A stretch of DNA of 64,000 nt from Polymorphum gilvum SL003B-26A1. Its GTDB lineage: Bacteria; Pseudomonadota; Alphaproteobacteria; Rhizobiales; Stappiaceae. The translations under genes and the position numbers were made by a program. The DNA is taken from positions 2,681,001-2,745,000 of the forward strand of contig NC_015259.1 of NCBI RefSeq assembly GCF_000192745.1, in the 5' to 3' direction. This document shows positions 8,050 through 15,556 of this stretch, piece after piece. A model generated the notes under the pieces. It was given only the letters and a program-made list of their open reading frames with translations. It ran no database searches and had not been told where the DNA came from. How positions within the stretch are numbered: position 1 is the first letter of the stretch; each line of letters starts with the position of its first letter.

Positions 8050-9870
8050 TTGAACCAGAGTCGCCGGTCGGGCGGCCGGGCGCGGGAGGCGCTGGACAGG
8101 GTGAGGACACGATCGGCTCCAGTGGCAGGGACGGGCGGCATCCGTCGCTGCGATCTCGTCGTGCTCGGCAGCGGTGCGGGCGGCCTGACCGCCGCGCTGA
8201 CCGCCGCGCTCGAAGGGCTCGACGTGATCGTGCTCGAGCACGAGCCGGTCATCGGCGGCACCAGTGCCCGCTCCTCCGGCACGGTCTGGGTGCCGGACAA
8301 CCGCCACATGCGCGCCCACGGCATGACCGGCGACCGGGCGATGGCGGAAACCTATCTCGCCGCCCTGGTCGGCGAGCGCGAACGGCCGGCGATGTGGCGG
8401 GCGTTCCTCGATGCCGCGCCGCTCATGCTGGCTGACCTCGAGGACCGCGCCGGCCTCGGCTTCCGCCCCTATCTCGCCGCGCCCGACTACCGCCAGGACA
8501 AGCCCGGTGCGGCTGCCGGCGGCCGTCCGCTGGAACCGCTGCCCTTCGACGGCCGCGACCTCGGCGAGGATTTCGCCCGCCTCGCCTCCCCGCTGCCCGA
8601 ACTGATGCTGTTCGGCGGCATGATGATCACCCGCGCCGAGGCCGCGCGGCTGGTCCATGCCGAGAAGGACCCCGGCGCGCTGTGGCTCGGCCTGAAGCTG
8701 GTGGCGCGCTATCTGGTCGAGCGCCTGCGCCATCCGCGCGGCCTGCGCCTGGTGCTCGGCAACGCCCTGGTCGGACACCTGCTGAAAGCCCTGCAGGATC
8801 GCAAGGTGCCGGTGCTGACCGGAGCTGCGACCGACCGCCTGATCCTGCGCGACGGCCGCGTCTGCGGCGTCGAGGCGGTCCGGGACGGGCGGGCGCTGGC
8901 GATCGAGGCGCGCTGCGGCGTAGTGCTCGCCGGCGGCGGCTTCCCCGCCGATCCAGACAAGCGCGCCCGGCACCTGCCGGCCCCGGTCGCCGACCATACG
9001 CCCGCCGCGCCCGGCTGTGTCGGCCGCACGCTCGACCTCGCCCTCGCAGCCGGCGCCGTGCTCGGACCGCCGGGCCGCGACAACGCGTTGTGGTTTCCAA
9101 GTTCGGTCGCCCGGCGCAGGGATGGAACGACCGCCGTCTATCCGCACATCGTGCTGGACCGGTCGAAGCCCGGCCTGATCGCCGTCGACGCCTGCGGGCG
9201 CCGCTTCGCCAACGAGGCGGTGTCCTACCACGAGTTCGTGCGCGCCATGTATGCCGCCGACGCCAGCCGCCCGGCGATCCCGGCCTGGCTCGTCGTCGAC
9301 CGGGCCTTCATCCGTCGCTACGGCCTGGGCCTGATCCGTCCGCGCACGCCGAGCCTGAGATCCTGGGTCGACAGCGGCTACCTCCACGAGGGGAACACGG
9401 TCGCCGACCTCGCCCGGACGATCGGCCTGCCGGCGGACGAACTGGTGGCGACCGTCGCGCGCTACAACGGCTTTTCCGCCGACGGCGTCGACCGCGACTT
9501 CGGCAAGGGCGGGACGGTCTACGACCGCAGCAACGGCGACCCGACGGTCGCCCCCAACCCCTGCCTCGGCCCGATCGCGCAGCCGCCTTTCTACGCCGTC
9601 GCCGTCTGGCCGACGCCGCTCGGCACCAGCCGGGGGCTGGTCGCCGACACCGACGCCCGCGTCCTCGACGCGGCCGGCGATCCGATCCCCGGCCTCTATG
9701 TCTGCGGCAACGACATGCAGTCCGCCTTTGGCGGCGAATATCCCGGCGCCGGCGCCCAGCTCGGCCAGGCGATGGCCTTCGCCTGGCTGGCGGCGCGCCA
9801 TGCCGCCCGACACGCGACGCGCCGGGACGGGGCGTCGGAGTCGGGCCGGACAGGTTCAGGACAGAAGTAG
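8050..9870 (+). CDS. FAD-dependent dehydrogenase, 3-ketosteroid dehydrogenase/fumarate reductase flavoprotein family
   Basis: A protein of about 606 residues. The Rossmann motif GSGAGG is at residues 40-45, followed by the second FAD signature IGGTSARSSGTVW, typical of the 3-ketosteroid-1-dehydrogenase branch. The C-terminus has the FAD-closing motif PIPGLYVCGNDMQS and GGEYPGAGAQLG. The start is a TTG at 8050 with AGGGAGG about 8 bp upstream; a longer frame would run through the regulatory region. The neighbours are a ThDP enzyme 24 bp downstream and a cupin, so the three probably form one operon. The likely role is an alpha,beta-dehydrogenation or reverse reduction of a carbonyl compound. 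A steroid substrate is not implied, since the family is broad. Confidence 0.85.
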   Translation: MNQSRRSGGRAREALDRVRTRSAPVAGTGGIRRCDLVVLGSGAGGLTAALTAALEGLDVIVLEHEPVIGGTSARSSGTVWVPDNRHMRAHGMTGDRAMAETYLAALVGERERPAMWRAFLDAAPLMLADLEDRAGLGFRPYLAAPDYRQDKPGAAAGGRPLEPLPFDGRDLGEDFARLASPLPELMLFGGMMITRAEAARLVHAEKDPGALWLGLKLVARYLVERLRHPRGLRLVLGNALVGHLLKALQDRKVPVLTGAATDRLILRDGRVCGVEAVRDGRALAIEARCGVVLAGGGFPADPDKRARHLPAPVADHTPAAPGCVGRTLDLALAAGAVLGPPGRDNALWFPSSVARRRDGTTAVYPHIVLDRSKPGLIAVDACGRRFANEAVSYHEFVRAMYAADASRPAIPAWLVVDRAFIRRYGLGLIRPRTPSLRSWVDSGYLHEGNTVADLARTIGLPADELVATVARYNGFSADGVDRDFGKGGTVYDRSNGDPTVAPNPCLGPIAQPPFYAVAVWPTPLGTSRGLVADTDARVLDAAGDPIPGLYVCGNDMQSAFGGEYPGAGAQLGQAMAFAWLAARHAARHATRRDGASESGRTGSGQK

Positions 9871-9894
9871 GACACAAGCCAAGCGAGCGAGATA

Positions 9895-11685
9895 ATGGCA
9901 GTACGCAAGGGTGGCGACCTCATCGCCGAGTTTCTGGTAAAAGAAAAAATCCCTTATGTTTTCGGGATTTGCGGCCACGGCAACGTCGGCCTGCTGGATT
10001 CCCTCTATGACGTGAGGGACGAGGTCAAGCTGGTCTCGCCGCGCCACGAGCAGACCGCCGCCCACATGGCCGACGGCTTCTTCCGCGTGTCCCACAGCCC
10101 GGCCGCCACGCTGACCTCGACCGGGCCGGGATCCGCCAATCTGATCATGGGCTTGGCCGTGGCGCAGACGGATTCCTCGGCGATCCTGTCCATCACCGCC
10201 AACGTGCCGACATCGCAGTTCAACCGCGGTCCGTTCCAGGAGCTCAACCAGCACCACCAGGCCGATTTCAACAATGTCATCAAGCCTGTAGTCAAACGCA
10301 GCTTCCAGCCGACGCGGGTCGAGATGCTGCCGCTCGCCATGCGCCAGGCGGCCCAGACCATGACCACCGGCCGCCCCGGCCCGGTCAATCTCGACATACC
10401 CTACAACCTCTTCCTGGAAAGCGCTGACGTCAAAGAGGAATCTGCCTGGGCCGGGTTCAATCTCCGCCGCTCGGGGGCGAGTGACGCCGACGTTTCGACC
10501 GTCTGCGACTGGCTGCTCGCGGCCGAGCGCCCGGTGCTGTTCATCGGCCACGGCGTGACGTTATCCGAGGCCGGCAGCGAACTAGTCGCGCTCGCCGAGC
10601 GGCTGTCGATCCCGGTCATCAGCTCGCCCAACGGGATGGGCTGCATCGACATGCGCCATGAGCTATCCCTCGGATTCATCGGCAGAAACGGCGCCTACCA
10701 AGCCAACCAGGCGGGCCGCCACGCCGACCTCGTGCTGGCCGTCGGCGCCCGTTTCGACGACCGCTCGGCGTCGTCCTGGATGCCCGGCTACTCGTGGAAT
10801 TTCCCCCACACGCGCCTCGTCCACGTCGATGTCGACCACGCCGAGATCGGCCGCAACTACCCGCCCGACCTCGGCATCCTCGCCGACGCCCAGGCGTTCC
10901 TGCGTCAGGTGCTCGCCGAACTCGACCGCCGGAGCGTCGGCCGAGGTTCGCGCAACGAGAAATGGCTCAATGAAATCAAGGGCTGGAAGGCCGAATGGGA
11001 GACCTTCGTGCAGCCCGGCTTCGAGACCCACGCGCGCCCGATCCGACCAGAGCGGATCGTCGCCGACGTGCGCAAGGTGCTGCCCGACGACGGCATCCTG
11101 ACGCTCGATTCGGGCATCCACCACAACTGGTTCATGCAGTTCTGGCAGGCACGCCGGCCGCAGAGCATGTTGAATACATGGGGCTATTCGGGCATGGGCT
11201 TCGGCCCGAGCGCAGCCCTTGGCGCCAAGCTCGCCGCGCCCGACAGGCCCGTCGTGTCGGTCTGCGGCGACGGCGGCTTCACCATGGTGCCCCATGTCCT
11301 GTGCACCGCGGTCGAATACGACATCCCGGTTGTCTGGGTGGTCTGGAACAACTTCGCCTGGGGCGCCATCCGCGACCTGCAATATGCCTATTTCGGTGGC
11401 CGCGAATACGGCACCGCCTTCTACCAGGGCCCCAACCGAGAACCCTACAACCCCGACTTCGCCGCCTGGGCGCGCGCGTCCGGCGTCGACGGCTACACGG
11501 TGACCCGGTCGCAGGACTTCGCCGGGGTGCTGGAGCAGGCCATCGCCGCCAACCGCCCGGCACTCATCGACGTCCATGTCGACGCCGACATCCGCCCGCC
11601 TGCGACCGGCGCCTGGGAACTGCCGCCGATCGTCCCGAAGCCGCCGGTTTATGGCCGCCCGTGGCGGCCGGGCGACACCAACTGA
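9895..11685 (+). CDS. Thiamine diphosphate-dependent enzyme, acetolactate-synthase-like
   Basis: A 596-residue enzyme with the three-domain layout of the acetolactate synthase/benzoylformate decarboxylase superfamily. The N-terminal domain carries the catalytic glutamate in HEQTAAHMADGF. The C-terminal domain has the ThDP-binding motif starting GDG at residues 458-460 and ending at VVWNNFAWG. It could decarboxylate a 2-oxo acid, join two carbonyl units or cleave a C-C bond; the sequence alone does not say which. No regulatory small subunit is nearby, which argues against a housekeeping acetolactate synthase. It shares an operon with the FAD dehydrogenase and the cupin. Confidence 0.87.
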   Translation: MAVRKGGDLIAEFLVKEKIPYVFGICGHGNVGLLDSLYDVRDEVKLVSPRHEQTAAHMADGFFRVSHSPAATLTSTGPGSANLIMGLAVAQTDSSAILSITANVPTSQFNRGPFQELNQHHQADFNNVIKPVVKRSFQPTRVEMLPLAMRQAAQTMTTGRPGPVNLDIPYNLFLESADVKEESAWAGFNLRRSGASDADVSTVCDWLLAAERPVLFIGHGVTLSEAGSELVALAERLSIPVISSPNGMGCIDMRHELSLGFIGRNGAYQANQAGRHADLVLAVGARFDDRSASSWMPGYSWNFPHTRLVHVDVDHAEIGRNYPPDLGILADAQAFLRQVLAELDRRSVGRGSRNEKWLNEIKGWKAEWETFVQPGFETHARPIRPERIVADVRKVLPDDGILTLDSGIHHNWFMQFWQARRPQSMLNTWGYSGMGFGPSAALGAKLAAPDRPVVSVCGDGGFTMVPHVLCTAVEYDIPVVWVVWNNFAWGAIRDLQYAYFGGREYGTAFYQGPNREPYNPDFAAWARASGVDGYTVTRSQDFAGVLEQAIAANRPALIDVHVDADIRPPATGAWELPPIVPKPPVYGRPWRPGDTN

Positions 11686-11717
11686 CTGGAACACAAAGAG
11701 AAATCTGGAGATATCCG

Positions 11718-12086
11718 ATGACCGGCAAAGACGCGATCACGATCCGCAACATCGCCGAGGAACCCTGGCAGCAGTTTCCGGGGCACTTCGGCGGCGCCCT
11801 GTCCAAGGCGCTGGTGCATCCCGACACCACCGGCTCGACGCAACTCGACTACCGCATCTCCACCTACCAGCCGATGGCCTATGTCGAACGCCACGTGCAC
11901 AAGGTGCAGGAGCAGGTCTACCATGTCCTCGAGGGCGAGGGCATCATGGAGGTCGGCGACGAAAAGCGGGTGGTGCGCAAGCACGACGTCATCTTCCTGC
12001 GGCCGGGAGTCTGGCATTCGATCCAGAATACCGGGCTGGGCGACCTGACCTTCATTGTCGTGACGGCGCCCGTCAAGGACGACTAA
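11718..12086 (+). CDS. Cupin-domain protein
   Basis: A 122-residue single-domain cupin. The metal ligands of cupin motif 1 are visible as H59-x-H61-x3-E65, with the motif 2 histidine H100 in GVWHSIQNTG, giving the usual 3-His/1-Glu site. The start ATG has GGAG 8-9 bp upstream and lies 32 bp after the ThDP enzyme. Stand-alone cupins in catabolic operons serve as dioxygenases, isomerases or decarboxylases; nothing here discriminates. It is the last gene before a convergent LysR gene. Confidence 0.85.
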   Translation: MTGKDAITIRNIAEEPWQQFPGHFGGALSKALVHPDTTGSTQLDYRISTYQPMAYVERHVHKVQEQVYHVLEGEGIMEVGDEKRVVRKHDVIFLRPGVWHSIQNTGLGDLTFIVVTAPVKDD

Positions 12087-12121
12087 CCCGACCCAACGCC
12101 GCCCGGGCAGGCGGCGATCCT

Positions 12122-12157
12122 GATCGAGCCCGGCGGGCGAACCGCCCGGCTCAGATC
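12122..12157. terminator. Bidirectional hairpin between the cupin and LysR genes
   Basis: GATC-GAGCC-C-GGCGG, loop GCGAA, CCGCC-C-GGCTC-A-GATC forms a long stem with one C-C mismatch and one bulged base. It lies between convergent genes and overlaps the last codon of the LysR gene. There is no long T-run on either side, so it may act as a structural rather than a classical intrinsic terminator. Confidence 0.5.
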
Positions 12158-13128
12158 ATCACGCTGGAGGCTTCCAGGGCGCGCAGCACCGAGATGTCCT
12201 CGAAGCCGTCCCACGCCTCGCCGTCGACCAGTTCGCGTGCCGTCTCCTTCAGTTCGTTGGCGACGACGGCGGCGGCCGTGGTCAGGCGTTCGGGCGGCAG
12301 CGAATAGAGGAAGTTGCGCCGGCGGAAGCGGGCGTCGGAAATCGGCAGGCAGCGCCACTTGCGCCCGCGCGCCCCCTCCTGCATCACCGCACCCATCGGC
12401 TTGATGGTCGCGCCGATGTCGTCGTAGACGCAGTTCATCAGCAGCGACAGCGAATCGATCTCGGCGACGACATTGGTCGGCAGGCCGCGGTTCTCGAACT
12501 CGGCCGCGATACGCTGGCGCAGGCCGTGCGATCCGGTCGGCAGGATCAGCGGGATCCGGGAGGCCTCGGCGATGGTGATCGAGGTACGACCCGGCGGCAC
12601 CAGCCGGCTGTGCTCGGGCACCATTACGAACAATTCCTCAACGAGAAGCGGCTCGATGGTCAGATCGGGGGCGATATCGGCGCTGAACAACACCGAAAGG
12701 TCGAGCTGGCCGAGCCGCATCAGGTGGCCGATGTGGCCGCTCATGCCTTCCACCACGTTGAGCAGGATGCTCGGGTAGCGCTCGCGAATCTTCTTCACCA
12801 GCCGCAGCCCGATGGCCGACACGGTCGTCGCAGGCAGGCCGACGGAGACCATGCCTTGCACCGCACCGGTCTCGCTGCGGGCGATCGACAGCGCCTGCTC
12901 AAGCTGGCGCAGCATGAAGCGGGCATGATGATAGAGCGCAAGGCCGTTCTCGGTCGGCGAAATGCCCTTGGACGAGCGATGCAGAAGCGGCTTGCCGACC
13001 TCGTCCTCGAGTTTGGCCAGTTGCTGGGACAGCGCGGGCTGCGCGATGTGCAACTGGCGCGACGCCTTTGACAGGCTGCCACTCTCTACGATCTGCACGA
13101 AATAGCGGAGTTGCCGTGTATCCAACAT
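12151..13128 (-). CDS. LysR-family transcriptional regulator
   Basis: A 325-residue regulator. The HTH is at about residues 5-60 (QLRYFVQIVESGSLSKASR, then QPALSQQLAKLEDEVGKPLL), followed by a linker helix and a periplasmic-binding-like effector domain. The start at 13128 (MLDTRQLRYF) follows AGGTG at a good distance. It is transcribed away from the Tat-exported binding protein at 13313, and the gap contains a T-N11-A box. A near-identical box lies upstream of the FAD/ThDP/cupin genes, so this protein probably controls both groups. Confidence 0.9.
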   Translation of the reverse strand: MLDTRQLRYFVQIVESGSLSKASRQLHIAQPALSQQLAKLEDEVGKPLLHRSSKGISPTENGLALYHHARFMLRQLEQALSIARSETGAVQGMVSVGLPATTVSAIGLRLVKKIRERYPSILLNVVEGMSGHIGHLMRLGQLDLSVLFSADIAPDLTIEPLLVEELFVMVPEHSRLVPPGRTSITIAEASRIPLILPTGSHGLRQRIAAEFENRGLPTNVVAEIDSLSLLMNCVYDDIGATIKPMGAVMQEGARGRKWRCLPISDARFRRRNFLYSLPPERLTTAAAVVANELKETARELVDGEAWDGFEDISVLRALEASSVMI

Positions 13129-13154
13129 TCTTTCACCTAACACCAGTTCTCGTC

Positions 13155-13195
13155 ATAAGTCCACGTTATACCCCATCTCTCTATTTAGTATTTCC
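13155..13195 (+). promoter_or_regulatory. LysR-type box and promoter-proximal motif in the lysR-SBP divergent region
   Basis: ATAAGTCCACGTTAT (13155-13169) is an ATAA-N7-TTAT inverted repeat fitting T-N11-A. TATTTAGTATTTCC (13182-13195) follows 27 bp after its start. Both elements match the arrangement at 7885-7926. The box is 27 bp upstream of the LysR start, so autorepression plus activation of the divergent operon is the usual reading. Confidence 0.65.
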
Positions 13196-13312
13196 GATCC
13201 TTCCGCGCGTTTTTTAAATTCTCCCGACATCGACCGGGATCAGTCCGCGCGCGACCGGTCCGTCAGAACAACAAGAACCTTGCTGAACATGTGCACAACG
13301 GGAGGAACTATC

Positions 13313-14578
13313 ATGACGAAGCGTATGTTTGAAATCGGCGGCGGTAGCCTGGTGACCAGGCGGTCGGCCCTGAAGTTCGGAGCCGCTGGCCTTGCCGCCG
13401 GCTCGATGCTGTCCATGCCGGCGATCGTGCGGGCGCAGGCCGACGCCATCAAGATCGGTCATCTCACCCCGATGACCGGCTTTCTCGGCGTGCTCGGCGA
13501 ATGGGCGGTGCAGGGCATCCAGATGGCCGCGGAGGAGATCAACGCCGCCGGCGGCGTCATGGGCCGCAAGCTGGAGGTCGCCTCGGAAGATTCGATCAAC
13601 CCCGACACCGCCGCGACCAAGGCCCAGCGCATGCTGGAACGCGACGGCGTCGCATTCCTGATGGGCGAGATCAGCTCGGCCTCGGCACTGGCGATCTCGC
13701 AGGTGGCGGCGCGCAACAAGCGCCTGTTCATGGCGCTCGGCCCACGCTCCGACACGCTGCGCGGCAAGAGCTGCAACCGCTACATGTTCTGCACCGACAT
13801 CCCGAATACGGTAATGGTCAACGCCGTCGGCAGTTCGCTGATGCGCGACAACATGGTCAAGGGCAAGAAGTTTGCCGCGGTCACTTCGGACTACGTGTTC
13901 GGCCATGACCTGCTGCGCGCCGCAAAGGCCTTCTTCGACACCCATGGCGGCAACATCGTGTCCGACGACCTGGTCGCGACCGACGTCACCGACTTCAGCC
14001 CGTACCTGCTTAAGATCCGCCAGGCGCAGCCGGACGTCGTCTGCCTCAACCTGGCCGGCAACCAGGTGACCAACTTCGTCAAGCAGTATGCCGAATACGG
14101 CCTGCCGTTCCCGACCGTCGGCTTCAACCTGAACACGGCCGACGCCTGGGCCGCCGGACTCGGCAACCTGGCCGGGACCTGGCCGACCGTGTGGTATCAC
14201 ACGCTCGACAATCCTGCGTCGCTGGCCTTCGTCGAGGCCTTCAAGACCAAATACGGCAAGATCCCGGAAAACCATGCCTGGATCGAATATGTCTCGCTCA
14301 AGATGATGGCCCAGGCCATGGAGGAGACCAAGTCGACCGACAGCGAGGCCCTGGTCGACTACCTGGAGAAGGGCGCCGAGTTCGACATCCTCAAGGACCG
14401 CAAGGCCTACTTCCGGTCCTGGGACCACCAGCTGATCCAGGAAGCCTATCCCTTCAGCGTCAAGGCGGACGCGACCGACGTCATCGACATGATGGAACTG
14501 GGCGCCGCGGTGCCGGGCGCCGACGAATCGCTCGAGGTCATCTATCCGACCCGAGAACAGAACCCCTGCAGCCTCTGA
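13313..14578 (+). CDS. Tat-exported ABC substrate-binding protein (Leu/Ile/Val family)
   Basis: A 421-residue type I binding protein. The start at 13313 has GGGAGGA 6-8 bp upstream. The N-terminus has a twin-arginine motif (TRRSALKF at about residues 17-24), a hydrophobic stretch and a cleavage site near VRAQ, and the mature part begins with IKIGHLTPMTGFLG. Tat export suggests folding in the cytoplasm or avoidance of the Sec route. It is the first gene of the operon SBP-livH-livMGF-aldh-sdr. The substrate is unknown. It differs clearly in sequence from the binding protein at 2774-3943. Confidence 0.92.
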   Translation: MTKRMFEIGGGSLVTRRSALKFGAAGLAAGSMLSMPAIVRAQADAIKIGHLTPMTGFLGVLGEWAVQGIQMAAEEINAAGGVMGRKLEVASEDSINPDTAATKAQRMLERDGVAFLMGEISSASALAISQVAARNKRLFMALGPRSDTLRGKSCNRYMFCTDIPNTVMVNAVGSSLMRDNMVKGKKFAAVTSDYVFGHDLLRAAKAFFDTHGGNIVSDDLVATDVTDFSPYLLKIRQAQPDVVCLNLAGNQVTNFVKQYAEYGLPFPTVGFNLNTADAWAAGLGNLAGTWPTVWYHTLDNPASLAFVEAFKTKYGKIPENHAWIEYVSLKMMAQAMEETKSTDSEALVDYLEKGAEFDILKDRKAYFRSWDHQLIQEAYPFSVKADATDVIDMMELGAAVPGADESLEVIYPTREQNPCSL

Positions 14579-14593
14579 GGCTGCCGGATCGAG

Positions 14594-14618
14594 GGCGGGC
14601 GCCGAACCGGCGCCCGCC
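14594..14618 (+). terminator. Intra-operon hairpin after the binding-protein gene
   Basis: GGCGGGCGCCG, loop AAC, CGGCGCCCGCC is a perfect 11-bp stem located 15 bp after the binding-protein stop and before livH. It lacks a T-run. Such hairpins between a binding-protein gene and its permease genes commonly stabilise the upstream mRNA or attenuate read-through, giving more binding protein than membrane subunits. Confidence 0.6.
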
Positions 14619-14674
14619 ATTCGGCGCGGCCGCGGCGCTCAAGCCGGACCGGCCACGCTCCCCTCACCTTGGAC

Positions 14675-15556
14675 ATGACCATGCAGTTCGTCTTCCTGAT
14701 GGAGCAGGTGGTGAACGGCCTCGTGCTCGGAGGCTACTACCTGCTCATCGCGCTCGGCCTGTCGCTGATCTTTAGCGTCGGCGGCATCGTCAACCTGTCG
14801 CACGGCGCGTTCTACGCGCTCGGCGCCTATGTCTCGATCGAGATCGCCAAATATCTTGGCTTCGCCGGCGGTGCCATCCTCTCGCCCGTGATCGTCGGCC
14901 TGCTCGGCATCCTGTTCGAACGCTTCATCCTGCGACGCTTCTATACCGCCGACCCGATCCTTTCCCTGCTGGTGACCTTCGGCTTCGCCATGATCGGCGA
15001 GCAGCTGATCCGCATCCTGTGGGGTGCAGCGCCGATCCCTGTATCGATGCCCGCGGCGATGAAGGGTCCGGTGATGGTCGGCGACTTCCTGTTCTCGCGC
15101 TACCGCCTGTTCCTGCTCGCGGTCGTCGTCGTCATCCTCGCCGGCATCTGGTTCCTCCTCAACAAGACAGCCTTCGGCCGCGTCGTGCGCGCCGGGATCC
15201 AGAAGCCCGACATGGTCGCGGCCCTCGGCATTCGCCTGCAGCCCTACATGACCGCGGTGATCGTGCTCGGCGTCGGCCTTGCCGCGCTCGGCGGTGCGCT
15301 GTTTGCGCCGATCACCATCGTCCACCCCGCCATGGGTGCGGAGATCCTCACCGTCGCCTTCGTGGTGGTGGTCATCGGCGGGCTCGGCAGCTTCTGGGGG
15401 GTCATCGTCGCCGCGCTGATGGTCGGCGTGGTGCGCGGCGTGACCATCCACTTCGTCCCGGCCGCCGGTGCCGCGTCCATGTACCTCCTGATGTTCCTGG
15501 TGCTGATGCTCCGGCCGCGCGGCCTGTTCGGTGAACGCATAGAGAAATTCGAATAA
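14675..15556 (+). CDS. livH: Branched-chain-type ABC transporter permease, LivH
   Basis: A permease of about 293 residues. Two ATG codons, at 14675 and 14681, are possible starts, and neither has a strong ribosome site. LivH motifs include GGIVNLSHGAFYALGAY and the conserved GGLGSFWGVIVAALMVG loop near the C-terminus. The stop overlaps the next start as TAATG at 15556, so the following fusion gene is translationally coupled. The function is the translocation pore half opposite the LivM domain. Confidence 0.9.
   Translation: MTMQFVFLMEQVVNGLVLGGYYLLIALGLSLIFSVGGIVNLSHGAFYALGAYVSIEIAKYLGFAGGAILSPVIVGLLGILFERFILRRFYTADPILSLLVTFGFAMIGEQLIRILWGAAPIPVSMPAAMKGPVMVGDFLFSRYRLFLLAVVVVILAGIWFLLNKTAFGRVVRAGIQKPDMVAALGIRLQPYMTAVIVLGVGLAALGGALFAPITIVHPAMGAEILTVAFVVVVIGGLGSFWGVIVAALMVGVVRGVTIHFVPAAGAASMYLLMFLVLMLRPRGLFGERIEKFE

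Noticed and set aside
7771-9813. A 680-codon minus-strand open frame across the FAD-dehydrogenase gene
   Set aside because: Shadow of the real gene; no start signal and no domain.
9895-11685. Housekeeping acetolactate synthase IlvB
   Set aside because: No IlvN-type small subunit or other branched-chain biosynthesis gene is adjacent; the context is catabolic.
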